The translations under genes were made by a program, and so were the position numbers. The notes beneath the pieces were generated by a model. It had not been told where the DNA came from, searched no databases, and worked only from the letters and a program-made list of their open reading frames with translations. A stretch of 64,000 bases of DNA. Source: Nitrincola alkalilacustris. Lineage in GTDB: Bacteria > Pseudomonadota > Gammaproteobacteria > Pseudomonadales > Balneatricaceae. The stretch spans positions 62,001-126,000 of the forward strand of contig NZ_WBOM01000003.1 of assembly GCF_008973755.1 (NCBI RefSeq). Direction: 5' to 3'. Below, in pieces: positions 20,456-30,688 of this stretch; positions within the stretch are counted from its first letter, which is position 1, and each line of letters starts with the position of its first letter.

Positions 20456-23185
20456 ATGACCCGCAAAGAACCCCCGTCAACTTCAGACAAACCGACCAGT
20501 TGGCACAACCTTTCTGCAGATGAAACGTTGACATCCTTGAAGGCGAATAAGCAGGGTTTGCCCGAGAGTGACTCTGTCGAGCGGTTGAGTCAGATCGGTC
20601 CCAATCGTCTTAAACCGCCCGTAAAGCAGAGTGGGTTAGCCCGCTTTATGCTGCAGTTTCATAATGTTTTGATCTATATCCTGTTGCTGGCTGCGGTCGG
20701 AACAGGCTTGATGCAGCATTGGGTGGATACCGGTGTGATTATCGGGGTGGTTGTAATCAATGCGCTGATCGGATTCATTCAGGAAGGCAAGGCAGAAAAA
20801 GCGCTGGACTCGATACGTAATATGCTCTCACCCAAAGCCAAGGTGCTGCGCAATGGGCATCCTGTAACGGTTGATTCAGAAACGCTGGTACCGGGTGATA
20901 TCGTGATTTTGCAGGGTGGAGATCGTGTGCCTGCTGATCTGCGCCTGTTTGAAGCGCGCAATCTGCGCATAGATGAAGCGCTGCTGACAGGTGAGTCGGT
21001 GGCATCCGAGAAGGCTGTCGGTGCTGTGAAGCAGGATGCGGATCTTGGCGACCGTTTCTGCATGGCGTTTTCCGGCACGCTGGTCGCATTTGGCCGTGGC
21101 ATGGGCGTCGTGGTGGAAACCGGCGAGCGTACGGAAATAGGTCGCATCAGCACTCTGCTGTCGGAAACCCAGAGTCTTACCACGCCACTGATTCGACAGA
21201 TGGATGAGTTCGGGCGTCGGCTCAGCTTTGCCATCATGGCAATTGCTGCCCTGACTTTTGCTTTTGGTCTATGGGTGCGTGACTACTCGGCTATTGATAT
21301 GTTTCTGGCTGCGGTCAGCCTGGCGGTGGCTGCTATTCCTGAAGGGCTTCCAGCCATCATGACCATTACCCTGGCCATAGGTGTGCAACGCATGGCACGT
21401 CGCAATGCGATTATTCGCAGGCTCCCTGCTGTGGAAACACTGGGGTCAGTCACAGAGATCTGCTCCGACAAGACCGGTACGCTGACACGCAATGAAATGA
21501 CCGTACAGACAATCGTGACACGTGAGCGTGAATATCGTGTCAGTGGTGTAGGTTATGGGCCGCAGGGCGACTTCTATCTGGGCGAGGTGGATGTAGAACC
21601 GGGTGATACTGAGGAGGTTCTGGATGAGCTGCTGCAGGCGGCCCTGCTGTGCAATGAGGCTCATCTGGCAGAGCGCGATGGGCGTTGGGTGCTGGAGGGC
21701 GATCCGACAGAAGGTGCATTAATGGCAGTGTCCATGAAGTCTGGCCTTGATCCGGATCAGTTGCGAAAGGATCGCCCGCGTACCGACAGCATCCCCTTTG
21801 ATTCCGCCCACAAGTTCATGTCCACGCTGCACCATGATCATGAGGGGCATGGTTACATTATCCTCAAAGGCGCACCTGAACGGGTTCTGGAGCGATGCAC
21901 CAGTCAACGGATGCTGGATGGTGATGCACCGCTGGACAGCGAGTTCTGGCATCAGCAGATGGAGCTGGTGGCAGCACATGGACAGCGCTTGTTGGCGATA
22001 GCAGCGCGCCGCACCGCACAGGAACATGTTGAGCTGAATTTTGCTGATCTTGAAACGGATATGGTACTGCTGGGTCTGGTCGGTATCATCGACCCGCCAC
22101 GTGAAGAGGCAATAGTCGCTGTGCGCCAGTGTCACGAAGCCGGTATTCGTGTGCGCATGATTACAGGGGATCATGCAGCAACGGCGCTGGCAATAGGTAG
22201 TGAGCTGGGTATTGGCGATGGTAAGCAGGCGCTGATCGGTCAGGAGATTGAGGCGATGACCGATCAGGAGCTGCAGGAGCGGGCGCGTGATATCGAGGTA
22301 TTTGCGCGCACGACACCTGAGCATAAGCTGCGTCTGGTCAAGGCACTGCAGGCGGATCAGCAGGTGGTGGCGATGACAGGCGATGGTGTCAATGATGCGC
22401 CAGCCCTTAAGCGGGCGGATGTCGGGATCTCAATGGGGATGAAAGGGACAGAAGCTGCCAAAGAAGCATCGGAGATGGTGCTGGCAGATGATAACTTTGC
22501 CTCCATTGCTCATGCCGTTGAAGAGGGGCGGACGGTTTATGACAATCTGAAAAAAGCGATCCTGTTTATCCTGCCGACCAATGGTGGTCAGGCGTTTACC
22601 ATTGTAGCAGCGATCTTTCTTGGGCTGGCGCTGCCACTGGAGCCGGTTCAGGTGCTCTGGGTCAATATGGTGACCGCGGTCACACTGGCGCTGGCACTGG
22701 CGTTTGAACCACCGGAGCCAGGACTGATGACAAGGCAGCCGAGGCGCCCGAACTCACCGCTGTTGAGTGGTTTTCTGGTCTGGCGGGTGCTGTTTGTGTC
22801 GGTACTGCTCGTCGCTGGAACATTTGGCCACTTTTACTGGATGCTGGAGCTGCAGGGTGCCAGTGAGGCTCTGGCCAGAACCACGGCGATCAACACACTG
22901 GTGGTGGCGCAGATGTTCTACCTGATCAACAGTCGCTATATTCTGGAATCTGTTCTGAATCGAAATGGTCTGCTGGGCAGTCGCCCGGTTCTTTTGGCGA
23001 TCAGTATTCTGGTGGTGCTGCAGTTGCTATTCACCTACGCAGGGCCTTTCCAGTTCCTGTTCAACACGGTCGCCATCGGCTTTGATGAGTGGGTGAGGAT
23101 ACTGATTTTCGGTGTGTGCCTGATGCTGGTGGTTGAAGCGGAAAAGGCGATACTACGACCTCGGCTGGATCGCAGTAACACCTGA
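20456..23185 (+). CDS. P-type cation-transporting ATPase (P2 type, Ca2+/Na+-like)
   Basis: 909 residues from the ATG at 20456; GGAGG lies 10 bases upstream, and the earlier in-frame ATG at 20411 lacks a site. Domain order: cation ATPase N-terminal domain; actuator with LLTGES (about 186-191); membrane motif [11 protein letters not shown] (about 293); phosphorylation loop [14 protein letters not shown] with Asp338; nucleotide domain with [44 protein letters not shown]-terminal helices with [24 protein letters not shown] is typical of P2A/P2B pumps such as CtpF and SERCA-like enzymes. The transported ion is probably Ca2+ but is not proven. It converges on the DUF3301 gene. Confidence 0.9.
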   Translation: MTRKEPPSTSDKPTSWHNLSADETLTSLKANKQGLPESDSVERLSQIGPNRLKPPVKQSGLARFMLQFHNVLIYILLLAAVGTGLMQHWVDTGVIIGVVVINALIGFIQEGKAEKALDSIRNMLSPKAKVLRNGHPVTVDSETLVPGDIVILQGGDRVPADLRLFEARNLRIDEALLTGESVASEKAVGAVKQDADLGDRFCMAFSGTLVAFGRGMGVVVETGERTEIGRISTLLSETQSLTTPLIRQMDEFGRRLSFAIMAIAALTFAFGLWVRDYSAIDMFLAAVSLAVAAIPEGLPAIMTITLAIGVQRMARRNAIIRRLPAVETLGSVTEICSDKTGTLTRNEMTVQTIVTREREYRVSGVGYGPQGDFYLGEVDVEPGDTEEVLDELLQAALLCNEAHLAERDGRWVLEGDPTEGALMAVSMKSGLDPDQLRKDRPRTDSIPFDSAHKFMSTLHHDHEGHGYIILKGAPERVLERCTSQRMLDGDAPLDSEFWHQQMELVAAHGQRLLAIAARRTAQEHVELNFADLETDMVLLGLVGIIDPPREEAIVAVRQCHEAGIRVRMITGDHAATALAIGSELGIGDGKQALIGQEIEAMTDQELQERARDIEVFARTTPEHKLRLVKALQADQQVVAMTGDGVNDAPALKRADVGISMGMKGTEAAKEASEMVLADDNFASIAHAVEEGRTVYDNLKKAILFILPTNGGQAFTIVAAIFLGLALPLEPVQVLWVNMVTAVTLALALAFEPPEPGLMTRQPRRPNSPLLSGFLVWRVLFVSVLLVAGTFGHFYWMLELQGASEALARTTAINTLVVAQMFYLINSRYILESVLNRNGLLGSRPVLLAISILVVLQLLFTYAGPFQFLFNTVAIGFDEWVRILIFGVCLMLVVEAEKAILRPRLDRSNT

Positions 23186-23190
23186 ACCGG

Positions 23191-23511
23191 TTATTCGAAT
23201 CGGTGAGGGTCCACCTGCAGACTGGTGACGCGGTGTCCGAGCAGAATGATTCTGCCCTGATACCGCTCATCACCGGTGGAGGTGAATTCAAACAGATAGC
23301 TGCGCCAGAGGTGCAGCCGACCGTCATCACCACGTTTAAACCAGAAGCCGCGCAGTGCGATACTCTCATCCAACAGTTGCAGATCCATGCTGGCGCAATA
23401 GCGTTTAACATGGCGCAGAGCCAGCTCCTTCATTTTCAATCCCTGCCACCATTGCAGCAGGATGAACAGAATCAGTGCCAGCCAGAAAAGGTCGCGCAGT
23501 TCAACAAACAC
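23191..23511 (-). CDS. DUF3301 domain protein, one membrane helix
   Basis: 106 residues: one N-terminal helix (LFWLALILFILLQWW) then a cytoplasmic domain with HVKRYCASMDLQLLDESIAL, RRSYLFEF-type (WRSYLFEFTSTGDERYQG) and a C-terminal GHRVTSLQVDPHR. This pattern is DUF3301, common in gammaproteobacteria and of unknown function. It ends 5 bases from the convergent ATPase gene and diverges from selO. Confidence 0.8.
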   Translation of the reverse strand: MFVELRDLFWLALILFILLQWWQGLKMKELALRHVKRYCASMDLQLLDESIALRGFWFKRGDDGRLHLWRSYLFEFTSTGDERYQGRIILLGHRVTSLQVDPHRFE

Positions 23512-23533
23512 CGGTTTCTGTCTCCCTGCCAGA

Positions 23534-23590
23534 AGCCACTGTGAGTGGCTGTACAGTGCAAATAGCCCTGATAATCATACGATGATAATT
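23534..23590. promoter_or_regulatory. Inverted repeats in the DUF3301/selO divergent region
   Basis: Two palindromes: AGCCACT-GTG-AGTGGCT (23534-23550, perfect 7-bp arms), and ATCAT-ACG-ATGAT inside an AT-rich stretch at about 23569-23590. The second contains two GATAAT hexamers but matches a 19-base Fur box poorly. Either could be an operator for the divergent genes; no regulator is identified. Confidence 0.3.
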
Positions 23591-23644
23591 CCTGAGTAAA
23601 ATGATAAGGTATAGACAGGACTCAACAGAAGATGGATACACGAT

Positions 23645-25123
23645 ATGGCTTCACATCATCACACTCTGGAGCAGCTTAATTTCGATAACAGCTATGCCAG
23701 GCTGCCTGAAACCTGGTATCAGCGCACCCAGATTCAGCCGCTGAAAAACGCCCATCTTATCAGCTTTAATCCTCAGGTTGCATCTCTTCTGGATCTTGAT
23801 CCCTGCCGAGTGAACCCAGACCAGCTGGCTTATTATTTTGGTGGTGGGGGAGTGCTGCCTGGCACTGAACCACTTGCGATGAAATATACCGGTCACCAGT
23901 TCGGTGTCTATAACCCGCAGTTGGGTGATGGTCGTGGATTGCTATTGGGGGAGGTGTTGAATCATAAGGGTGTGCGCTGGGATCTGCATCTTAAAGGGGC
24001 AGGGCGCACCGCCTTTTCCCGCTTTGGTGATGGCCGTGCGGTATTGCGCTCCAGCATTCGTGAGTATCTGGTCAGCGAAGCGATGCATGGGCTCGGTATT
24101 CCGACCACGAGAGCCCTGTGTCTGATCGGCAGCGAAGAGTATACGATGCGTCAGGGCATGGAACCCTGTGCCATGCTGCTTCGTGTTACCCGGTCGCATA
24201 TCCGATTCGGGCACTTTGAGTATTTCTACTACAGTAACCGTCATGATGAGCTGGCTCAGTTGGCTGATTACTGTATTGAGCGCTACTACCCTGAATGCAG
24301 GCAGGCCGAGAACCCGGTCAGCGCCATGTTGGATGAGGTGATTGAACGGACCGCCAGGCTGGTGGCACAGTGGCAGAGCTATGGTTTTGTGCATGGTGTG
24401 TTGAACACGGATAACATGTCGATTCTGGGTGAAACCTTCGACTATGGCCCTTATACCTTCATGGATGAATACAAGCCTTCTCTGGTCAGTAACAGTAATG
24501 ATCATGACGCGCGTTATGCCTTTGAGCGTCAGCCAGCGATTGTGATGTGGAATCTGGCTTGTCTGGCGCAGGCGCTGTTACCACTGGTCCCCCGGGAAGA
24601 GTTGGAAGCGCATCTGGACAGTTTTCAGGCACGATTTGAGACCCACGAGCTGGATATTAAACGTCGCCGCCTGGGATTGCTGACTCATCAACCGGGTGAT
24701 GATGAATTGATTGTCAATCTCTGGCAATTGATGGCTGATCAGCGTCTTGATCTCAACCGTCTGCTGCGAGCTCTGGCACAGTTTCATCCCTCGCAACCGG
24801 AAAGCCGCACCGCCGCATTGTCTCTGACATCGGCCGAACAGCCCTTGAGCGCCTGGCTGGATCGCTATGCTGATCGCATCGCTCTGGAAGCTGCCAGTCA
24901 ACCAATACGCCGACAACAGATGCATGCCATGAATCCGCTGTTTGTTCTGCGTAACTATATGGCCGAAGAGGCGATACGTGCTGCGACTCAGGGGGATTAT
25001 CGTCTGGTGAATGAGCTGCTGGGGCTGCTGCGTCACCCGGGCCAGCACAATGATGACATGATCCAGTATGCGTCAACACCACCGGACTGGGCTGCGGGTA
25101 TCTGTTTGAGTTGTTCATCCTGA
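23645..25123 (+). CDS. selO: SelO-family protein adenylyltransferase (YdiU)
   Basis: Pseudokinase-fold enzyme that transfers AMP to Ser/Thr/Tyr of target proteins and is linked to the oxidative stress response. 492 residues. Seen: LNFDNSYARLP start, MKYTGHQFGVYNPQLGDGRG, KGAGRTAFSRFGDGRAVLRSS (in part: GRTAFSRFGDGRAVLRSSI), RYYPE, and the catalytic stretch VHGVLNTDNMSILGETFDYG with the metal-binding Asn and Asp. The C-terminus ends in CLSCSS; a cysteine near the end is typical of bacterial members where animals use selenocysteine. Followed after 67 bases by the DUF599 gene. Confidence 0.95.
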   Translation: MASHHHTLEQLNFDNSYARLPETWYQRTQIQPLKNAHLISFNPQVASLLDLDPCRVNPDQLAYYFGGGGVLPGTEPLAMKYTGHQFGVYNPQLGDGRGLLLGEVLNHKGVRWDLHLKGAGRTAFSRFGDGRAVLRSSIREYLVSEAMHGLGIPTTRALCLIGSEEYTMRQGMEPCAMLLRVTRSHIRFGHFEYFYYSNRHDELAQLADYCIERYYPECRQAENPVSAMLDEVIERTARLVAQWQSYGFVHGVLNTDNMSILGETFDYGPYTFMDEYKPSLVSNSNDHDARYAFERQPAIVMWNLACLAQALLPLVPREELEAHLDSFQARFETHELDIKRRRLGLLTHQPGDDELIVNLWQLMADQRLDLNRLLRALAQFHPSQPESRTAALSLTSAEQPLSAWLDRYADRIALEAASQPIRRQQMHAMNPLFVLRNYMAEEAIRAATQGDYRLVNELLGLLRHPGQHNDDMIQYASTPPDWAAGICLSCSS

Positions 25124-25190
25124 AGTGATTCGACAGGGTTTATGTTTTACTATATTGCAAAAGCTTATTTGCGGATGATGAGTAGACTGA

Positions 25191-25955
25191 ATGGAAGATC
25201 TGCTGATTTTTATTGGAGGAAACTGGCTGAACCTGACGGCGTTGGCCTGGTTTCTGATCTGCTTCAATGGCTATATGAACTATGCCAGGGCCAAGAGCTA
25301 TAACACCCCCTGTCTGGCCAGCATTCTGCACCTCTACCGCACCGAGTGGATGCGCCATATGCTGATGCGCGAAAACCGCATCACCGATACCACTGCTGTT
25401 GCAAATCTTGAGCGCAGCGTATCTTTCTTTGCCTCCACAACAATACTGGTGCTGGCTGGTCTGATCACCGTTTTCAGTGCCATGGACAAGGCTATTACAC
25501 TGGTCGCGGAAATCCCCTTTGCCTATCCTGCGACCAAGGAGGAGCTTGAGCTGAAGCTGCTGGTGATGGTAATTCTGTTTGTGTTCGCATTTTTCAAATT
25601 CACCTGGAGTCTGCGTCAGTACGGTTTTGTTTCCGTGATGATCGGTGGTGCACCCATGCCTCAGGAAGGCGTTGATCGGCGCGCGAATGAAGCGCATGCC
25701 GCACGTATCGCAAAGATGTCGTCGATGGCAGCCAATAATTTCAATCTTGGATTGCGCTCCTACTATTTCAGCATTCCGGTCCTGAGCTGGATGATCAACC
25801 CCTGGTTGTTCATGGTGCTGTCTGTGGTGATTGTTTTTGTGCTATATCGCCGTGAGTTTGCCTCCTCCACGCTGAAAACCCTGATGATGAGTTCGGAGTT
25901 GAACCCAGAGCTTTATGATCGCCGTCAAGACGATAAATCCATGGGTGGTCTCTGA
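25191..25955 (+). CDS. DUF599 family membrane protein
   Basis: 254 residues with four or five hydrophobic helices. LTALAWFLICFNGYMNYA at the N-terminus, RTEWMRHMLMRENRITDT, SVSFFASTTILVLAGL, and FFKFTWSLRQYGFVSVMIG followed by ARIAKMSSMAANNFNLGLRSYYF (in part: NNFNLGLRSYYFS) match the DUF599 family. The function is not established. No partner gene is evident. Confidence 0.82.
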   Translation: MEDLLIFIGGNWLNLTALAWFLICFNGYMNYARAKSYNTPCLASILHLYRTEWMRHMLMRENRITDTTAVANLERSVSFFASTTILVLAGLITVFSAMDKAITLVAEIPFAYPATKEELELKLLVMVILFVFAFFKFTWSLRQYGFVSVMIGGAPMPQEGVDRRANEAHAARIAKMSSMAANNFNLGLRSYYFSIPVLSWMINPWLFMVLSVVIVFVLYRREFASSTLKTLMMSSELNPELYDRRQDDKSMGGL

Positions 25956-25991
25956 AAAGGGACTACTTGCTTTATCTTCCCAGTTATTGCC

Positions 25992-26020
25992 CTTGAAAAA
26001 ACACGGGTCTTACCCCATAT
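25992..26020 (+). promoter_or_regulatory. Heat-shock (sigma-32) promoter of htpG
   Basis: CTTGAAA (25992-25998), a 14-base spacer, then CCCCATAT (26013-26020). Both elements match the RpoH consensus (CTTGAAA and CCCCATnT) exactly. It lies 94 bases before the htpG ATG, predicting heat-shock control. Confidence 0.88.
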
Positions 26021-26113
26021 CCTCAGCACGTAGCAGAATTTTCAGTGTACATGCCATGTGCATGTATGTTTTTTGAACAGAACGACTGCAGTGATTGATT
26101 GGGTAATAGATCT

Positions 26114-28033
26114 ATGAGCATAGAAACTCAGAAAGAAACACTTGGCTTCCAGACCGAAGTAAAACAGCTTCTGCACTTGATGGTGCACTCTCTGTATTCC
26201 AATAAAGAGATCTTTTTGCGTGAGCTGATCTCCAATGCGTCAGATGCGGCTGAGAAACTTCGTTTTGAAGCGCTTTCCAACGCCGACCTCTATGAAGGTG
26301 ATGGTGATCTGAGAGTGCGTGTGGAGTTCGACAAGGACGCCCGCACCGTCACGATAGAAGATAACGGCATCGGTATGAGTCGCCAGGAGGTCGTGGACCA
26401 TCTGGGAACTATTGCCAAGTCTGGTACGGCCGGATTCATGTCCAATCTGACTGGCGATCAGGCAAAAGACAGCCAGTTGATCGGCCAGTTTGGTGTCGGT
26501 TTCTACTCCTCCTTCATCGTTGCCGACAAGGTTGATGTGTACTCTCGCCGCGCCGGTTTGCCTGTCACAGAAGGTGTGCACTGGTCCTCTGCCGGTGAGG
26601 GTGAGTTCTCCATCGCCACTATCGAGAAATCCAGCCGTGGTACCCGCATTGTGCTGCATCTGAAAGAGGCTGAAAGCGAATTCGCAGATGGCTGGCGCCT
26701 GCGTTCACTGGTACGCAAGTACTCAGACCATATCGCCGTGCCAGTGCAGATGCTGAAAGAAGCGACGCCTGTTGAAGAAGAGGGCGAGGAAGCCAAAGCC
26801 GAGCCTGTGATCGAATATGAGAACGTCAACAGTGCGACAGCCCTGTGGACGCGCAGTAAAAATGATGTCAGTGATGAAGACTATCAGGCCTTTTACAAGC
26901 ATATCTCGCATGACTTCAGAGACTCCCTGGCATGGTCGCATAACAAGGTTGAAGGCAATCTCGAGTACACCAGCCTGCTGTATGTACCGGAAAATGCACC
27001 CTACGATCTCTGGAACCGTGATGTACCGCGCGGCCTGAAGCTCTATGTACAACGCGTATTCATCATGGATCAGGCTGACCAGTTTTTGCCGTTGTATCTG
27101 CGTTTCATTCGCGGGGTGGTAGACACCAACAATCTGTCGTTGAACGTATCACGTGAGATTCTGCAGAAGGACCCGAATGTCGATAAACTGCGCTCGGCCT
27201 TGACCAAGCGTGTTCTGGATATGCTGAGTAAACTGGCTAAGGACGATACCGAGAAGTACAACAACTTCTGGAAAGAGTTTGGCCAGGTTTTGAAGGAAGG
27301 TCCAGCAGAGGATTATGCCAACCGCGAGAAGGTCCTCAAACTGCTGCGCTTTGCGTCCACACATGAAGGCAAGCCTGAGCAGACGGTTGCGCTGGAAGAC
27401 TATGTGGCGCGAATGAAAGAGGGCCAGGATAAGATCTACTATGTGGTTGCAGACTCCTTCAATGCCGCTAAAAACAGCCCGCACCTTGAGATTTTCCGCA
27501 AGAAAGGGATCGAAGTGCTGTTGCTCAGCGATCGTATCGATGAGTGGATGATGAGCCAGTTGTTTGATTTCGATGGCAAGTCTTTCCAGGATGTGGCCAA
27601 GGGTGAACTGAACCTGGGTGATATCGAGTCGGAAGAGGACAAGAAACATCAGGAAGAGGCCAGCAAGCAGCTGGAAGGGCTGATTGAGCGACTCAACAAG
27701 GTGTTGGAAGGGCGCGTATCCAATGTGCGTGTCACGCACCGCCTGACGGATTCGCCTGCGTGCCTGGTGCTGGGTGACTATGATATGGGGCTGCAGATGC
27801 GCAAGATCATGGAAGCGGCGGGTCAGAAGGTGCCCGACAGCAAGCCCGTTTTTGAGGTGAATCCCGAGCATCCGCTGATTCAGAAACTCGATCAGGAGGG
27901 CATCGAAGACCGTTTCTCGGAGTTGGCGCTGGTACTGTTTGATCAGGCCGAGCTGGCTGCTGGTGGTCAGTTGGATGATCCGGCGAGCTATGTGGCACGC
28001 CTAAACAAACTGCTGCTGGAACTGAGTGCCTGA
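26114..28033 (+). CDS. htpG: Chaperone HtpG (Hsp90)
   Basis: ATP-dependent molecular chaperone of the cytoplasm, a homodimer. 639 residues from the ATG at 26114 ([20 protein letters not shown], the family start); upstream codons in frame are not conserved. GHKL ATPase domain: [16 protein letters not shown] (about 30), DNGIGM (about 80), GTIAKSGT and [11 protein letters not shown] (about 120). The middle domain has [16 protein letters not shown] with the catalytic Arg region. The C-terminal domain shows [13 protein letters not shown] and [10 protein letters not shown]. Monocistronic between a heat-shock promoter and a terminator. Confidence 0.97.
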   Translation: MSIETQKETLGFQTEVKQLLHLMVHSLYSNKEIFLRELISNASDAAEKLRFEALSNADLYEGDGDLRVRVEFDKDARTVTIEDNGIGMSRQEVVDHLGTIAKSGTAGFMSNLTGDQAKDSQLIGQFGVGFYSSFIVADKVDVYSRRAGLPVTEGVHWSSAGEGEFSIATIEKSSRGTRIVLHLKEAESEFADGWRLRSLVRKYSDHIAVPVQMLKEATPVEEEGEEAKAEPVIEYENVNSATALWTRSKNDVSDEDYQAFYKHISHDFRDSLAWSHNKVEGNLEYTSLLYVPENAPYDLWNRDVPRGLKLYVQRVFIMDQADQFLPLYLRFIRGVVDTNNLSLNVSREILQKDPNVDKLRSALTKRVLDMLSKLAKDDTEKYNNFWKEFGQVLKEGPAEDYANREKVLKLLRFASTHEGKPEQTVALEDYVARMKEGQDKIYYVVADSFNAAKNSPHLEIFRKKGIEVLLLSDRIDEWMMSQLFDFDGKSFQDVAKGELNLGDIESEEDKKHQEEASKQLEGLIERLNKVLEGRVSNVRVTHRLTDSPACLVLGDYDMGLQMRKIMEAAGQKVPDSKPVFEVNPEHPLIQKLDQEGIEDRFSELALVLFDQAELAAGGQLDDPASYVARLNKLLLELSA

Positions 28034-28062
28034 TAAAAAACTGTTTGCAGCAGATTCATGAC

Positions 28063-28085
28063 AGCCACCTTCGGGTGGCTTTTTT
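28063..28085 (+). terminator. Rho-independent terminator of htpG
   Basis: AGCCACC-TTCG-GGTGGCT stem-loop (28063-28080) with a stable UUCG loop, followed by TTTTT. Located 30 bases after the htpG stop. Confidence 0.93.
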
Positions 28086-28088
28086 GCT

Positions 28089-28136
28089 TATGTCCAGGGA
28101 TGGACGGTATGCTGGCAATGCAGGAGCAATTGCCAG
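28089..28136 (+). repeat. 48-bp intergenic element, copy 2, with hairpin
   Basis: Second copy of the element at 5251-5298, starting 4 bases after the terminator T tract. Hairpin CTGGCAAT (28112-28119), loop GCAGGAGCA, ATTGCCAG (28129-28136), 8 paired bases. Relative to copy 1, one pair changes from C-G to T-A on both sides, and a C-A mismatch becomes T-A, so pairing is kept or improved. Confidence 0.8.
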
Positions 28137-28214
28137 CGATGTGTTTCCTTTTTTGGCAATATGGTTTAATTTGCTTGAAGACAGACTATTTTGATAACCG
28201 GTTTGGAGTAAGAA

Positions 28215-29111
28215 ATGTCTGAAAATAAAAAGGCTTTACTCAATCAGTTCGATGCTCTGCTGGCGGTGACCACCGATATGGTTCTGTTGCTCAAGGATGA
28301 CAGAGTGATAGGTGCCAGTGCCGGCGACCAGGAATGGCTTGATGCCAGTCTATTGGTTGAAAAAAAACTGACTGACATCCTGCCTCAGGATATGGCCAGT
28401 TATTTCAGTGAGCTTGGCAAGAAGGCGTTTGAATCTGGCGAGACAGTCTATGCGGACTATGCATTTCGTCCGGAGCATATGCCCTATTTCAGCGAGCTTG
28501 GTATGCCTGAGCCGATTGCGTACAAGGGTCGGATGCGGGCAGCAGACAATAATGTGATTGTCTGGGTATCCAAGAATATGAATGATCGCAAGAAGCTTGA
28601 GCGTAAGATCACGCATCAGGCGCAGCGAGACTCACTGACTGGCGCCTATAACCGCCGAGCTCTGTTGCCGGTGCTGGAGCAGAATGTGGCTCAGTCGATT
28701 CGTTATGACGGCATCTGCAGTCTACTGTTGATCGACATCGATAACTTCAGTGACATAAACGATCAGTTTGGCTGGGATGCCGGGGATCAGCTTTTGCGGC
28801 AGATTGTGACCGAGCTTCACCGTATGAAACGTACGTCTGATTTCCTGGCACGCTACGGGGATGACCAGTTGGCACTGTTTCTGTCTGAAACCAACCATGA
28901 GCAGGCGATGCTGGCTGGTGAGCGTGTCAGACGCCTGGTGCATGAGCTGGAGGTGCCCTACCCGACAGGCAATCTCAAGTGTACCGTCAGTGTTGGTGTA
29001 TCCACAATTCTCGGGCTGGAGGATACTGCTCCGGATATGCTCAAGCGCATTGAAGAAAACCTGGCAGTTGCCCGGCAAAGTGGTGGCAACCGAGTTGAAG
29101 GGGAGGGGTGA
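28215..29111 (+). CDS. PAS-like/GGDEF protein with degenerate active site
   Basis: 298 residues. The N-terminal ~125 residues look like a PAS sensor (LAVTTDMVLLLKDDRVIGAS, then SELGMPEPIAYKGRM and VIVWVSKNMNDR). The GGDEF domain starts at RDSLTGAYNRRAL (about 138). The signature reads GDDQL at 215-219 instead of GGDEF, with a Gly-to-Asp and a Glu-to-Gln change, so cyclase activity is doubtful. The inhibitory-site RxxD (RTSD, 206-209) at the right distance is intact, so it may bind c-di-GMP as a receptor. GGAG ribosome site. It stands alone after htpG. Confidence 0.85.
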   Translation: MSENKKALLNQFDALLAVTTDMVLLLKDDRVIGASAGDQEWLDASLLVEKKLTDILPQDMASYFSELGKKAFESGETVYADYAFRPEHMPYFSELGMPEPIAYKGRMRAADNNVIVWVSKNMNDRKKLERKITHQAQRDSLTGAYNRRALLPVLEQNVAQSIRYDGICSLLLIDIDNFSDINDQFGWDAGDQLLRQIVTELHRMKRTSDFLARYGDDQLALFLSETNHEQAMLAGERVRRLVHELEVPYPTGNLKCTVSVGVSTILGLEDTAPDMLKRIEENLAVARQSGGNRVEGEG

Positions 29112-29337
29112 GGAGCTCCAGGCTCTCCTGTCCTCTGTTTTCTCTTTTGTTAACAGGGCCAAGTTTTTGACTGGCCCTGATACCCATGCCCCATGCAATC
29201 TGTCGTTGACTCGTAACACATATTCCTGCCATTTATGGTTGCAAAATCCTTCCGTCTGAACCATCTTTAAATGTGACTGATTATTAATATTAAACGGAAT
29301 GGAAAAATTCCTTTTAGTATCATGTAATTATAAAAAT

Positions 29338-29372
29338 TATACAAAATGTCGGTACTTTTATACAAAGTGTCG
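29338..29372 (+). promoter_or_regulatory. Phased direct repeats upstream of the polyamine-type ABC operon
   Basis: TATACAAAATGTCG (29338-29351) and TATACAAAGTGTCG (29359-29372) differ at one base and start 21 bases apart, two helical turns. Each contains ACA-N3-TGT. They lie in a 411-base AT-rich gap (29112-29522) with no gene and look like paired operator sites. Regulator unknown. Confidence 0.45.
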
Positions 29373-29522
29373 TTTGCAGCCAGCACCCCGGTTGTACTAT
29401 CAATCATATTCAGATATGTTTCTTGTAAGAACAATAATTACGACTGTGCTACTGAGCTGTTTTGTCAGTTCAGGCTTGTTTGGTCGATCTGCCCAGCCCA
29501 ATAGTCGGGAGGAGAACTACCA

Positions 29523-30638
29523 ATGGAAACACCGACCAATACGGATCGGAAAGGCAAGAAAAAATCCTTCGTGGTTTTTGACAGTGTGCAAAAAACCTAC
29601 GATGGTGAATCTCTGGTTGTAAAGAATTTCAACCTGGATATGGATCAGGGGGAGTTCATAACACTGCTTGGGCCGTCTGGTTCAGGCAAAACCACCTGTC
29701 TGATGATGATGGCTGGTTTTGAAGTCCCGACACATGGGCAGATACTGCTCGATGGTGTACCCATCACCCGTTTACCGCCGCACAAGCGAGGAATTGGGAT
29801 GGTGTTTCAGAACTACGCCCTCTTTCCTCACATGACCGTCGCCGAAAACCTCGCTTTCCCTCTGCAAGTCCGCAATATGAACAAATCTGATGTCACCGCC
29901 AAAGTGAAACGTGCCCTGAGCATGGTTCGCCTGGACAACTTCGGTGATCGTCGTCCAGCTCAGTTATCCGGTGGTCAGCAACAGCGTGTTGCCGTTGCAC
30001 GTGCACTGGTGTTTGAGCCGGAGCTGGTATTGATGGACGAGCCTCTGGGTGCGCTTGATAAGAACCTGCGCGAAGAGATGCAGTTCGAGATCAAGCATAT
30101 CCATGATCAGCTGGGCGTCAGCATGATCTATGTGACACATGATCAGTCAGAAGCACTGACCATGTCGGATCGTATCGCCGTATTTGATGACGGCATCGTA
30201 CAGCAGCTCGCTTCACCCGAAGCGCTGTATGAAGCCCCCGAAAATGCGTTTGTCGCGAGCTTCATCGGTGAAAACAACGCTTTTGTTGGCGATGTACTGG
30301 AGCTGAGCGAGCAGGAGGCCTCGGTCAAACTGCCTACCGGTCAGGTGGTGCGTGCACTGCCGGTTAACGTATCAGGTAAGGGGCAGAAAAGCACCCTGTC
30401 ACTTCGCCCTGAGCGCGTTGTGATCAACCCCGAACCCGGGACTCAACCTAATATTCTGGATGCCGTGGTGCACGAGGTGATCTATATGGGTGATCACCTC
30501 AGAACCCGTTTTTCCGTCGCCGGAAACGATAATTTCATTGTAAAAACCCCTAACTCTTTCGGTGTCAGCCGTCATAAGGCGGGAGACAAGATAACAGTTG
30601 GATGGAACGTAAGTGACTGTCGCGCATTAGATGCGTGA
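29523..30638 (+). CDS. ABC transporter ATP-binding protein, spermidine/putrescine type (PotA-like)
   Basis: 371 residues energising import. Walker A GPSGSGKTT (about 51), Q-loop VFQNYALFPHMTV, signature LSGGQQQRVAVARAL, Walker B LVLMDEPLGALD, switch VTHDQSEAL. A C-terminal TOBE domain spans about 280-370 (STLSLRPERVVINPE). The arrangement with one binding protein and two permeases and the ATPase first follows the pot family. GGAGGAG ribosome site. It overlaps the region upstream of the binding-protein gene, with 50 bases to its chosen start. The substrate is inferred as polyamine-like. Confidence 0.9.
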   Translation: METPTNTDRKGKKKSFVVFDSVQKTYDGESLVVKNFNLDMDQGEFITLLGPSGSGKTTCLMMMAGFEVPTHGQILLDGVPITRLPPHKRGIGMVFQNYALFPHMTVAENLAFPLQVRNMNKSDVTAKVKRALSMVRLDNFGDRRPAQLSGGQQQRVAVARALVFEPELVLMDEPLGALDKNLREEMQFEIKHIHDQLGVSMIYVTHDQSEALTMSDRIAVFDDGIVQQLASPEALYEAPENAFVASFIGENNAFVGDVLELSEQEASVKLPTGQVVRALPVNVSGKGQKSTLSLRPERVVINPEPGTQPNILDAVVHEVIYMGDHLRTRFSVAGNDNFIVKTPNSFGVSRHKAGDKITVGWNVSDCRALDA

Positions 30639-30688
30639 ATCGAAACACAGGCATATGCCTTAACAAAAACAACATGCAGGAGCTACAC

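Noticed and set aside
23569-23590. Fur box upstream of selO
   Set aside because: It contains GATAAT hexamers but matches only about half of the 19-base consensus; kept only as an inverted repeat.
25050-25190. Selenocysteine read-through at the selO stop
   Set aside because: The protein is complete at CLSCSS and the bases after the TGA do not extend the family; no SECIS-like hairpin is evident.
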